From the NCBI GenBank assembly GCA_028293745.1, contig JAQGOF010000256.1, forward strand, positions 1 to 32,214: a stretch of 32,214 nt of DNA, written 5' to 3'. The notes under the pieces are model-generated. The model made no database searches, was not told the origin of the DNA, and saw only the letters and a list, made by a program, of their open reading frames with translations. Source of the DNA: Gammaproteobacteria bacterium (GTDB lineage Bacteria; Pseudomonadota; Gammaproteobacteria; Steroidobacterales; Steroidobacteraceae). A program made the position numbers and the translations under genes. Of the stretch, positions 1-7,607 are shown piece by piece. Position 1 is the stretch's first letter, and every line of letters begins with the position of its first letter.

Positions 1-374
1 CGCCGCTCGAGCCGGTCTATATAACGTCCGCCGGCAATCCAGTTGGTTTCGTCACGATTGCGTCCGACGAACAGGTAATAGGTCTCGGTGTGGGCAACGT
101 CACCGTCGATATCACAAGTGTGGTTCAGCAGATTGTGGTGCGTAGACGACTGCCCCAGTTCATGCAGCTTTGATGCCCAATCATAAAGTGCGACTGGATT
201 GCCGACGAACTCGCCTGCGGCAATGACGGCATCGGAGTGAAAAGCGGACAGAAATAGCTCCCGGTCGAAGCGATCCATTCCCCGGCTGAACCGTATCAGG
301 CAATCGAGAATGTCCTGCCGCTCGAGCTGTTCTTCGAGACGGGCGAGTTTTTCGGGTGTCACGGTTTGGTTCAT
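1..374 (-). CDS. SnoaL/NTF2-like protein, 3' end cut by window edge
   Basis: Reading from the ATG at 374, the frame is open to the window edge and gives about 124 residues starting MNQTVTPEKLARLEEQLERQ. The pattern is that of SnoaL-like (NTF2-fold) proteins: an N-terminal helix with QDILDCLIRFSRGMDRFD, then AFHSDAVI, then STHHNLLNHTCDIDGDVAHTE and GGRYIDRLERR. The downstream gene at 1245-1793 shares the same plan, including GGRYLDRLEKR, so the two are paralogues. These small cone-shaped proteins act as isomerases, dehydratases or hydrolases, or only bind ligand, so the reaction cannot be named. The start lies 2 bases after the stop of the SDR gene, which implies translational coupling. The C-terminal part lies beyond the window. 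Confidence 0.8.
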   Translation of the reverse strand, partial: MNQTVTPEKLARLEEQLERQDILDCLIRFSRGMDRFDRELFLSAFHSDAVIAAGEFVGNPVALYDWASKLHELGQSSTHHNLLNHTCDIDGDVAHTETYYLFVGRNRDETNWIAGGRYIDRLER

Positions 375-376
375 GG

Positions 377-1252
377 CTAGATCGGCGACCAGATAGGGGA
401 CCCGCGCTTCGCGCGCAGGGACGGAGGGATATTGCCGTCGATGTCAGTAACGCCATATTCACGCGCGAGCTCAGCCCCAATGAAGGTGCCACCGGAACGC
501 TGCAAGATGTTGGAATCTGTGGCGAGGGCCACGATCACGCGCCCGGGAAACTCGACTGAGGAGCCGACCAAAGGGTCGGTCACTGTCTGCGATTTCATCG
601 CAGGATTCCTGGCCAGGTTGCGCTCGGCCCGCTCGGTGAAGGTAAGTCCCAGCCACATCGACAGCGAGGCCACGTTGTACGGCTTCAGCTCGATAGCCAT
701 GTCGCGCGCCATGCGATCGACACCGGATTTGCACGTGCCGAACACAACACCGTAGGTGTAGGTGACTCCCACGTATCCGGAGATGGCCACGATGAGGCCG
801 GACTTTTGTGGTGCCATCAATTTGGCCGCATGCCAAGCCGCAACGAAGTTCGAGCGCAGGCCGACGTCGAACATCTCCAAATTGGAGAGTGGCTTCTCCC
901 AGAAGGGCTGGGGCTCCGTCAGGTCCTCGGGCAGAGAGAAGGCGTTGTTGACCAGTATGTCGAGGCGGCGCTGCTCGCGCTTGACCTGCTCGAAAAGGGC
1001 CGCGACTTGGTCGTCCTGCGCATGGTCAACCTGGACGGCAATGCCCTTGCCGCCGCGGCGGTCGACTTCCATTGCGGTCTCCCCGACGGTGCCAGGCAGA
1101 GGGTACGAGCCGGGCGTAACCGTGCGGCCAGTAACGTAGACAGTTGCGCCTTGCTCTGCGAGGGCGAGGGCGATCCCCTTCCCTATACCTCGACTGGCGC
1201 CGGTGACCACGGCAACCTTGCCTGAAAGTGAACGCAACTCCTGGCTATTCAT
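377..1252 (-). CDS. SDR-family oxidoreductase with Phe at the catalytic Tyr position
   Basis: A 291-residue short-chain dehydrogenase/reductase. The start is the ATG at 1252, which overlaps the stop of the preceding gene by 8 bases (ATGAATAG); a longer frame upstream lies inside that gene and is not needed. The Rossmann motif GASRGIG is at residues 18-24 and VNNA at 101-104. It resembles the DHRS1-like branch of SDRs. The expected YxxxK active site aligns with F171-G-T-C-K175, and codon 742-740 is TTC, so the catalytic Tyr is replaced by Phe; S158 and K175 remain. Tyr residues at 165 and 167 could be a misalignment but have wrong spacing to the Lys. It may therefore bind NAD(P) without normal alcohol/ketone chemistry. 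Substrate unknown. Confidence 0.88.
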   Translation of the reverse strand: MNSQELRSLSGKVAVVTGASRGIGKGIALALAEQGATVYVTGRTVTPGSYPLPGTVGETAMEVDRRGGKGIAVQVDHAQDDQVAALFEQVKREQRRLDILVNNAFSLPEDLTEPQPFWEKPLSNLEMFDVGLRSNFVAAWHAAKLMAPQKSGLIVAISGYVGVTYTYGVVFGTCKSGVDRMARDMAIELKPYNVASLSMWLGLTFTERAERNLARNPAMKSQTVTDPLVGSSVEFPGRVIVALATDSNILQRSGGTFIGAELAREYGVTDIDGNIPPSLRAKRGSPIWSPI

Positions 1253-1793
1253 GACGGCTTGACCCCTTGCCGAAGAAGGTCTCGCTGTAATCGCCCACGG
1301 CTCTACCCGTGTAATGGTCAGCACTGAACGGCATGCCCATCACGCCCTGCGACCAGTCGACCGACACGCCGAAGTCCCGGAACCAGTCATAGAGCATGAC
1401 GCGATGGGCGATACGCCATTCGCCTCCTCGCTTTTCCAAGCGGTCAAGGTACCGGCCGCCAATGACGGTATCGCGCTCCTCGTTACCCATATTGACCCGG
1501 TGGTAAGAGGTGACATGGGTTTCGACCAAGGCTGTATTTGCCTTGAGGTCGATCACGCTCTGTCCAAGAACGTGCTGCGTCACCGGTATCGCAGGCGATC
1601 CCGGCACGACCCAAGCGAGGTACTTGTCGAACGACCCGACGAACACGCCATAGTCGGTCATCGAGTCCTGCCAATAGGATGCGCTGATCAGCTCCGCGTC
1701 GCGGCGGTCCTCACCACGGGCGAGGCGGCCAATGCACTCCCGAATCTTCTCGCGTTCGACAAGGGCCTTCAGCTCCTCTGTGATGGCGTTCAT
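1245..1793 (-). CDS. SnoaL/NTF2-like protein
   Basis: A 182-residue SnoaL-like (NTF2-fold) protein starting at the ATG at 1793. Recognisable features are the N-terminal helix EREKIRECIGRLARGEDRRD, the ASYWQDSMTDYG segment where the pocket acid usually sits, TQHVLGQSVIDL, and the C-terminal sheet GGRYLDRLEKRGGEWRIAHRVMLYDW. This is the fold of ketosteroid isomerase-type and scytalone dehydratase-type enzymes, but no reaction can be assigned from sequence alone. It lies 16 bases after the dehydratase gene and overlaps the next SDR gene by 8 bases, so all belong to one transcript. The genes in this order (SDR, hotdog dehydratase, NTF2-fold, SDR, NTF2-fold) suggest ring or side-chain modification of a common substrate. 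Confidence 0.85.
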   Translation of the reverse strand: MNAITEELKALVEREKIRECIGRLARGEDRRDAELISASYWQDSMTDYGVFVGSFDKYLAWVVPGSPAIPVTQHVLGQSVIDLKANTALVETHVTSYHRVNMGNEERDTVIGGRYLDRLEKRGGEWRIAHRVMLYDWFRDFGVSVDWSQGVMGMPFSADHYTGRAVGDYSETFFGKGSSRHE

Positions 1794-1809
1794 TTCAGGC
1801 CTCTGTCTG

Positions 1810-2979
1810 TTATCGCTTCGGCAGCTCGATTTCAGCCTTCGCAGTGGCCATGGTCGTGCCCAGTTGCGTAGTCATCTTGAAATCGACCTGCACTATGGAT
1901 CGGCCTTTCTCGTCAACCGACCTGCCGATGACGGTTGCGTTGAAGATCGTGATATCGCCCGTGAATGCCGGGCCGCGATAGGCGCAGTTGGAGTGAACGA
2001 CCATGCCCCACTCGCCCGCCCAACCGGCCAGATAGTCGAGAATCCATGCGCCCATGGAGGCGCCGTAGCCATACGCGCGCGGCATACCGATGTAACGAGC
2101 CCAGCGTGGAAAGAGGTGGCCGCGCGAAGGACCGATATAAGCACCATCCGTCAGCTCGGGATTTTCCTTTTCCATGACAGGATCCTGTTCCTTGCCGGCC
2201 ATGTCTGCGGTAAAGCCGAGCGCCTCGATATCGAGATCCGTGCGGCGGTGAACCCCACACCAGATGGTGAACAGATAGGCGCGCCATTCCGTCGTCAGGC
2301 TCGCGATGGTGTGCGGACCAAACACACGCGTCGGAAGTTTGTCCCCGACTTTGACGTCATCCCAATACCGCTTGCCGTGGCCGAGATCGTGCAGTGTCTT
2401 GATATACTCGAATTTCTGCTTTTCCAGCTCCGCAAGCTGCGCATCCGTCCACTCTGGATCTTCAGTCGCCGCGAGCGAGCCCATCTCACGCGCGCGGTCA
2501 GCGCTATATCGAATGCTGGTGGATCGCTGTGTGGCGATCTTGTCTCCCTTGTCGTTGTAGTAGTGGTTGTCGCCACGTTGAAAACAGGTCGGCCCTGCGA
2601 ACTTGGTTTCCTTGACAACGTAGTCGAATGGAACCCGCTCGTTGTGAATCAGATCGCCAGCGACGATTCGCGGCCCGTAAAACCACCACTCATCACCACC
2701 AAAGATCAAATGCGAATTGGGAATGCGGCCGACGCAGGCAGGCGCACTGCCGTGGCCGTCGTCGGTGGCAACAGCAAACGATAGTGGTGCCACGATTCGG
2801 CCGAAGCGACTCTCGGCCGCGAAATCATCCTCGTAGTGCAGGCGGTTGGGGTAGTGCATCGCCTGGACCCAGCGCCGGATGTCGTTGTTGGCCAGTGGCT
2901 CTTTCAACCGTGCCGGTTGAATGGGCTTACCGAGGTAATTATCGATGTCGGAACAGTCGAGTGTTGTTTTGTCGGTCAT
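1810..2979 (-). CDS. MaoC/FAS1-like double-hotdog dehydratase family protein
   Basis: A 389-residue protein in the two-hotdog size class. The N-terminal half (PNRLHYEDDFAAESRFGRIVAPLSF near residues 45-70) matches the FAS1-like/MaoC N-terminal dehydratase domain. The C-terminal half carries the second hotdog (MGAWILDYLAGWAGEWG, HSNCAYRGPAFTGDITIFNATVIG). The family hydrates or dehydrates 2-enoyl-CoA/3-hydroxyacyl-CoA esters. I do not see a clean catalytic Asp-His pair, so hydratase activity is inferred from family only. I chose the ATG at 2979 because GGAG lies 7 bases upstream; an ORF extension to 3051 overlaps the preceding SDR gene. It is the second gene of the minus-strand operon. Confidence 0.85.
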   Translation of the reverse strand: MTDKTTLDCSDIDNYLGKPIQPARLKEPLANNDIRRWVQAMHYPNRLHYEDDFAAESRFGRIVAPLSFAVATDDGHGSAPACVGRIPNSHLIFGGDEWWFYGPRIVAGDLIHNERVPFDYVVKETKFAGPTCFQRGDNHYYNDKGDKIATQRSTSIRYSADRAREMGSLAATEDPEWTDAQLAELEKQKFEYIKTLHDLGHGKRYWDDVKVGDKLPTRVFGPHTIASLTTEWRAYLFTIWCGVHRRTDLDIEALGFTADMAGKEQDPVMEKENPELTDGAYIGPSRGHLFPRWARYIGMPRAYGYGASMGAWILDYLAGWAGEWGMVVHSNCAYRGPAFTGDITIFNATVIGRSVDEKGRSIVQVDFKMTTQLGTTMATAKAEIELPKR

Positions 2980-3025
2980 GAATGGACTCCGTTTGGAAGC
3001 TTTACGTTGAACGGCGTGACGGTCA

Positions 3026-3769
3026 TCAAATGTATCGACCGCCGTTGACACCTATGGTCTGCCCCGTGACGTAGCCGGCTTCGTCGGACACCAGCCATGC
3101 GCAGGCCCCGGCGATGTCTTCGGGCTCACCCTGCCGGCGGATCGGTCCGGCCTTGATCCATTCTTCTCTCGATTTATGCGAGTCGTCGAAGTGCTTCTCA
3201 GACATGACGGTATTCATGACGAAGCGCGGCGGAATGTTGTTGCAGGTGATGCCCAGCGGGCCCAATTCGCGCGCCAACGTCTTGGTGAGAGCAATGACCG
3301 CCCCCTTCGAAGCTGAATAGTGCGCCATCAGGGGAGCACCGGACTGCGCACTCGAGGAGGAGATGTTGACGATCCGGCCCCAACCGGCAGCCTTCATATC
3401 CGGCACCACCAGCTGAGTGACGATGAAGGTGCCCTTCGTATTCACCTCGAACATCCTGTCCCACTGCGCGTCGGTCAGGTCTTCGAACGGAACCATGGCG
3501 GTAATACCCGCATTGTTCACCAGGACGGTGATGGCCCCGAAAGCATCCCGAAGCTTGGCAACGGCAGCTTTGACTTGCTCCCGGTCGGTAATGTCGGCCT
3601 GTAGGGGAATGGCCTTGCCGCCGGCACCGCCAATCTGGTCGGCGACCGTCCGCGCATCATCGATCAAGATGTCGAGCACGCCGATAGCAATGCCGTCGCG
3701 TGCCAGGCGCCGGCAGATGGCCGCGCCGATTCCCGTAGCGGCGCCCGTTACCAATGCGACTTTCACGAT
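3026..3769 (-). CDS. SDR-family dehydrogenase (FabG-like)
   Basis: A 247-residue classical SDR. Visible motifs are TGAATGIG (residues 7-14) for NAD(P) binding, NNAG (84-87), the Ser run near 136-139, and the catalytic Y150-S-A-S-K154. The C-terminus GYVTGQTIGVNGGRYI is typical for 3-oxoacyl-ACP reductase-like dehydrogenases. It likely oxidises a hydroxyl or a 3-hydroxyacyl-CoA. The start is taken as the GTG at 3769 because a strong purine-rich site (GGGAGGGGGC) lies just upstream and the N-terminus MKVALVTG then has normal length; the longer frame to 3826 would read through the promoter region. It is the first gene of the minus-strand operon running to the window start. Confidence 0.88.
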   Translation of the reverse strand: MVKVALVTGAATGIGAAICRRLARDGIAIGVLDILIDDARTVADQIGGAGGKAIPLQADITDREQVKAAVAKLRDAFGAITVLVNNAGITAMVPFEDLTDAQWDRMFEVNTKGTFIVTQLVVPDMKAAGWGRIVNISSSSAQSGAPLMAHYSASKGAVIALTKTLARELGPLGITCNNIPPRFVMNTVMSEKHFDDSHKSREEWIKAGPIRRQGEPEDIAGACAWLVSDEAGYVTGQTIGVNGGRYI

Positions 3770-3790
3770 GCCCCCTCCCGCCGTAGCTAA

Positions 3791-3811
3791 TGAACAGCAA
3801 TGTTGACCAAT
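3791..3811. promoter_or_regulatory. Candidate operator/promoter motif, copy A
   Basis: A stretch with imperfect dyad symmetry, TGAAC-N6-GTTGA, followed by CCAAT. It matches the sequence at 12921-12941 at 17 of 21 positions. It lies 21 bases upstream of the GTG of the SDR operon and in the divergent gap before the P450 remnant. Its recurrence at the same place upstream of another minus-strand catabolic gene suggests a shared regulator or promoter. The regulator is not evident in the window. Confidence 0.45.
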
Positions 3812-3927
3812 ACAGATGGTACCCATTACGCTGCGTTCAGGCCAGTGGAGGGGGTAGGCTCATGACCATCGGCAGCATCCAGGCGAGCAAGCAAATAATC
3901 AGCTGTGCCGCATAGGGGGTGCCAAAG

Positions 3928-4509
3928 ATGACAAGCGATGATGCGGCCGATTGGTTCACCAACCAGGCGCTCGTAGACGACCCATTCCCTTATTACGAGT
4001 CCCTGCGGGCGAAGGGTCCCGTGGTACGTGAGCAGCACCATGCCGTCGTCGTGGTCACCGGCTACCTGGAAGCGCTCGCGGTTTATCGGGATGACGAGCG
4101 CTTTTCTTCGATCAATGCGCCGAGTGGGCCCATTCCCCCGCTTCCGTTCACGCCCGACCCGTACGACATCGGCCCGCAGATCGAGCACTATCGGGATCAG
4201 ATCATTTACAGCGACTGGCTCGTCACGCGAGACAGGCCGGCGCACACGGCCTCCAGATCGCTGCACTTGTCGTTTTCGCGCGGCATTCACTCGTGCGTGG
4301 GCGCCCCGCTAGCGCGCGCAGAGGGCTTCATCTGCCTGCAGCGCCTCTTCGACCAAACAGAAGATTTTCGCGTCTCTGAAGCAAAGCATGGGCCCGCCGG
4401 AGAGCGCCGCTATTCCTACGAGCCGACCTATCTTCTGCGCGGCATGCGGGAACTCCATCTGGATATCCAGCCAAGGAGCGGTGTTGTTCCATCACCGCGC
4501 GCGGCCTAG
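3928..4509 (+). pseudogene. Cytochrome P450 with large in-frame internal deletion
   Basis: The frame encodes 193 residues, against about 400 for bacterial P450s. Residues 1-112 match the P450 N-terminal part (DPFPYYESLRAKGPV; YRDDERFSS; the RDRPAHTASRSL segment that precedes the C helix). Immediately after comes the heme-binding loop LSFSRGIHSCVGAPLARAE with axial Cys at 123, then a normal C-terminus. The I helix (AGxDT) and the ExxR motif are missing, so about 200 residues are lost at a junction near 4258-4266 without a frameshift. It cannot fold as a normal P450 and is most likely a pseudogene or assembly collapse. The ATG at 3928 is preferred because AGGGGG lies 7 bases upstream. The stop is followed directly by the transporter gene. 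Confidence 0.8.
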
Positions 4510-4510
4510 C

Positions 4511-5827
4511 GTGGCGACTCACAGCGTGGAGCTCCTGCGTAGAGATGGTATTGAGTCCGTGAACGGCGAGAGTGTGCCGCTCAAGCGCATGGTGGCGATC
4601 GGTCTGGGTAATGCGCTGGAATTCTATGATTTCATGATCTCCAGCTTCTTCGCGGTACAGGTCGGTCATGCCTTCTTTCCCGCGGAGTTGGGGGCGCGGG
4701 GCCTGTTGTATACCCTGGCGACCTTTGGTGTGGGCTTCTTCATGCGGCCCCTCGGCGGGATCGTGATCGGTCGGTACGGTGACGCCCAAGGCCGGAAGCC
4801 GGCAATGATGTGGTCGTTCGGCTTGATGGGTCTGGCCATTCTGGGCATGGCGCTGACCCCATCCTATTCAAGCATTGGTATCGCAGCGCCCATAATGTTG
4901 TTGTGTTTCCGGCTGCTGCAGGGTTTCGCGGTCGGTGGCGAGGTGGGCCCGATCACTGCTTATGCCGCGGAAGCAGCGCCGCACGGTCACCGCGCGCGCT
5001 ACGTGTCCATACTGCAGACCGGGCAGGGTCTCGCGGTCCTGTGCTCCGGCGTGATCGGCTATTCGCTTGCGCGCCTTCTGTCGCCCGGGAATCTCGATGC
5101 TTACGGCTGGCGCATCGCATTGTTGTTGGGCGTGTTGATTGTGCCCATCGGCTTGCTCATTCGCAGCCGTCTGCCAGAGACGCTGGGAATGGCGCAGGCG
5201 CAGGCGGCTCGCGAACCGGGGGTGCAGTCGCCCTGGCGGGTGTTCTTCGTGGGCCTGATGGTGGTTGGCGCGGGAACCATCGCCGGATACGGCCTGACCT
5301 ACCTGGCGACCTACGCCCAGGACACGCTCAAACTAGGCGCGCAGCTCGCCTTCGTGACAACCATAGCGCAGGGACTGGGGTATCTGTGTGGCGCCTACGC
5401 CGGCGGCTGGCTCGGCGATCGCCTCGGTCATCGGCGGGTGCTGCTGCTCTGTTTTGCACTGCTGTTGGTGCTGATGCTGCCTGCCTTTGTGTTGATCAAT
5501 CGGTGGCCCACGGCTGCGACGCTATTTTTGGTCACGGCCGTGCTGTCAATCATTCACATAATCGCCATTGTCTGCATGTCGGCGTTTCTTGTTGAGTCCC
5601 TGGCACCCAGCGTGCGGTCCGGCACCTTCGCGATGACCTATGCCACCGGTGTAGCTCTCCTCGGGGGCACGACGCAACTCGTTCTAAAACTACTCATCGA
5701 CACCACCGGCAGTGCCTTTGCGCCGCCCTGGTATATCATCGTTGCGCTGGCGGCCGGAATGCTCGCGCTGACCCAGCTGCGGGAAAGTGCTGTCGGTGGT
5801 GGTGCGACGCATGCGTCGCACGGGTAA
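4511..5827 (+). CDS. MFS transporter, metabolite:H+ symporter-like
   Basis: An inner-membrane protein of about 438 residues with roughly 12 hydrophobic segments. The signatures GNALEFYDF in the first helix, FGVGFFMRPLGGIVIGRYGDAQGRKPA in loop 2-3 and FRLLQGFAVGGEVGP in helix 4 place it in the metabolite:H+ symporter branch of the major facilitator superfamily (ProP/KgtP/CitA relatives). It probably imports an organic acid linked to the pathway. The start is uncertain: the GTG at 4511, one base after the P450 stop, gives a normal length, while the GTG at 4559 or the ATG at 4590 are alternatives; none has a strong ribosome-binding site. The gene seems intact despite its damaged neighbour. It converges with the selenoprotein gene, 22 bases apart. 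Confidence 0.85.
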   Translation: MATHSVELLRRDGIESVNGESVPLKRMVAIGLGNALEFYDFMISSFFAVQVGHAFFPAELGARGLLYTLATFGVGFFMRPLGGIVIGRYGDAQGRKPAMMWSFGLMGLAILGMALTPSYSSIGIAAPIMLLCFRLLQGFAVGGEVGPITAYAAEAAPHGHRARYVSILQTGQGLAVLCSGVIGYSLARLLSPGNLDAYGWRIALLLGVLIVPIGLLIRSRLPETLGMAQAQAAREPGVQSPWRVFFVGLMVVGAGTIAGYGLTYLATYAQDTLKLGAQLAFVTTIAQGLGYLCGAYAGGWLGDRLGHRRVLLLCFALLLVLMLPAFVLINRWPTAATLFLVTAVLSIIHIIAIVCMSAFLVESLAPSVRSGTFAMTYATGVALLGGTTQLVLKLLIDTTGSAFAPPWYIIVALAAGMLALTQLRESAVGGGATHASHG

Positions 5828-5849
5828 GGCCGCCAGACGCAACCGCTAT

Positions 5850-7595
5850 CTACTTCCGTAAGTTGCGCAGCCGTTCCGTCCAGTCTTTCGGCAGTTGTAT
5901 CTTCTTCGCTACCGGGAAGCCGAGATGGCCGTTGTGAGCAAACACATAGGCATTCGTGCGTAGTGGGTCTCCCGATACCAACACCATGAAGTCGTCTGGA
6001 TCGAGCACAATCGGCACGAGCCGATTTGGATCGTCCGACTCCAGGAATGCCTTCGGAAGCCGGCCGAGGTTGACCTGCCGCTTGAGCGAGCCGATCGGGA
6101 AGTCCACCCACTTTTCGGTAAAGGTCTCGACGCGCGACGCGGGCATGCGCGCATGGTCGAACAGGTAGCGCTTGACGTCGTCCTTGCTCCATCCGGCACG
6201 GGCGATCGTTTCCGCAAGTATGGGGCTGAGCACGAGCACCGGACGCAATGTGCCATAAGAGAGTCCACCCACCGTAAAGGCGACCTCCCAGCCGGATTGC
6301 TTGACAACGCCGTCGGCGAGGTAAGGCATCATCTGTTCCGGCTGGCTGCCGGTGACGGAGGGAAGGACACCACCGCCCGTCAGCCGGGTAATGCTGACCG
6401 TGTTGTCCCCGGCCGCAAAACCCATATCGACGCTGGTCGGTGCCCAGCCGATCCTGGCCAACACATCCTCGTTCTCGGCAAGAACGACTCGGAACGTGTT
6501 CCCGAAAGTGCCTTTGTCGTTCTTGTTCGGAAGGAAGCCGGCCATGTTGCGCAGGGCGAGCCGCCAGAAGCGGCCGACGGACGTGTTGGCCATGAATCCG
6601 TCGCGCAGAACGCCCTGCTCATAGTTGAATTTGAGCTCCTTGATGATCCGCCCGTTGAGGATGATCAGCGTTTCCGACCCCGGCGTGTTGCCGCTATGTT
6701 CGACCCCATAGGTCGGATCTGCCATGGCTTCGACGAGGGCGACCAGGATTGGCATGTACTCCGGACGGCAACCGGCCATCACGCCATTGACGGCGGTCGC
6801 CCAGACCGTCGCCGCACGATTTTCCGGCAGCAGAATGCCGAGCGATTCCTCCGGCTGGCGGTCGGTGAAGCTGAGAAACTCCTCAATCTTTTCGATGGTC
6901 GGTGGAACGATCGGCAGCCCGTCGCTCCATTCGCGCTCATAGAAGTAGGCATTGACCTCCTCGAACGTCCCACGGAACACGATCTCGCGCGCCGAGGGCT
7001 CAGGGGGCAATACCTTCTCGACCGGCTTATTCAGCAAGTTGTCGATTACCTGCTGCGCGGTCACGTTCTTCACATTCGCGCGCAACTCCTCGAGGCGTTG
7101 CGCGCCTGGATGGCCGACGATCATCGCCACAGGAAGATTGGGCATGCCCAGTCCCACCGACGTTGCCGCGGCCTGGCCGAGGAAACCCTCACAGACCAAC
7201 GACGAGGTCGGAAATCCGCCTCGTTCGCACGCTTCACTGGCCCGCAGCACGGCGGGCGTACAACTGCCTCAGCACGCCATCGATGAGATGGCGGCATCCA
7301 CTCCCAGTTCTTTGAATCGCTGCGGTAGCGAGGCAAGCAATTCCTTTTCGTTCACGGCGTGGGTGGAGCCGAACTCGCGCCAGCTGACAAATTTCACATC
7401 GGGATATTGCTCGCGCAGCTGCTCTTCGAGAGCGGTAAAGACTTCGTCGCCCTCGAACAGGTAGTCCCAGAGTTGGGCAACGGTCTTTCCTTTGAGCGTA
7501 TCGAGTCGCTTGGCGAGCGGCCGCATTTTCTGCTTTCGCTCCCCGGACGGCCAAACCACTTCATAGACGCCATTGCCGCTGGATTTCTTCGTCAT
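5850..7595 (-). CDS. UGSC-family selenoprotein (Sec at residue 109) with C-terminal extension
   Basis: Reading through the in-frame UGA at 7271-7269 joins two open frames into one protein of 581 residues. Around the UGA the product is MAC-Sec-GSC-TPAVLRAS, the diagnostic Sec-Gly-Ser-Cys of the UGSC selenoprotein family, in which some members have Cys instead. The UGSC domain covers about residues 1-190. Residues 205-581 form a second domain of unknown function with DGLPIVPPT (225-233), NGVMAGCRPEYMPI and GRFWRLALRNMAG. Start: ATG at 7595 with AGGAG 6 bases upstream. Standard gene callers would stop at the UGA and begin a second gene at the GTG at 7250. It lies 12 bases after the reductase gene and follows selB in the same operon. 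The Sec/Cys pair suggests thiol-type redox chemistry, but the substrate is unknown. Cytoplasmic; no signal peptide. Confidence 0.9.
7240..7271 (-). promoter_or_regulatory. Bacterial SECIS-type hairpin with Sec UGA codon
   Basis: On the minus strand the UGA (7271-7269) is followed by GGCAGTTGTAC and then a perfect 6-bp stem, GCCCGC (7257-7252) with GCGGGC (7245-7240), closing a six-base loop CGTGCT. The loop G and U are 22-24 bases from the first base of the UGA, inside the range where bacterial SECIS loops bind SelB. The hairpin lies within the coding sequence, as expected in bacteria. The stem-loop is seen directly; SelB binding is inferred. Confidence 0.8.
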
Positions 7596-7607
7596 CACAA
7601 TCTCCTG

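Noticed and set aside
1732..2784. A 350-residue plus-strand open frame opposite the hotdog dehydratase
   Set aside because: It is a high-GC shadow frame with no recognisable domain, while the minus strand carries clear family motifs.
5850..7250. A separate 466-residue gene starting at the GTG at 7250
   Set aside because: It begins inside the conserved UGSC domain just after the Gly-Ser-Cys and has no ribosome-binding site; the UGA readthrough product explains both halves.
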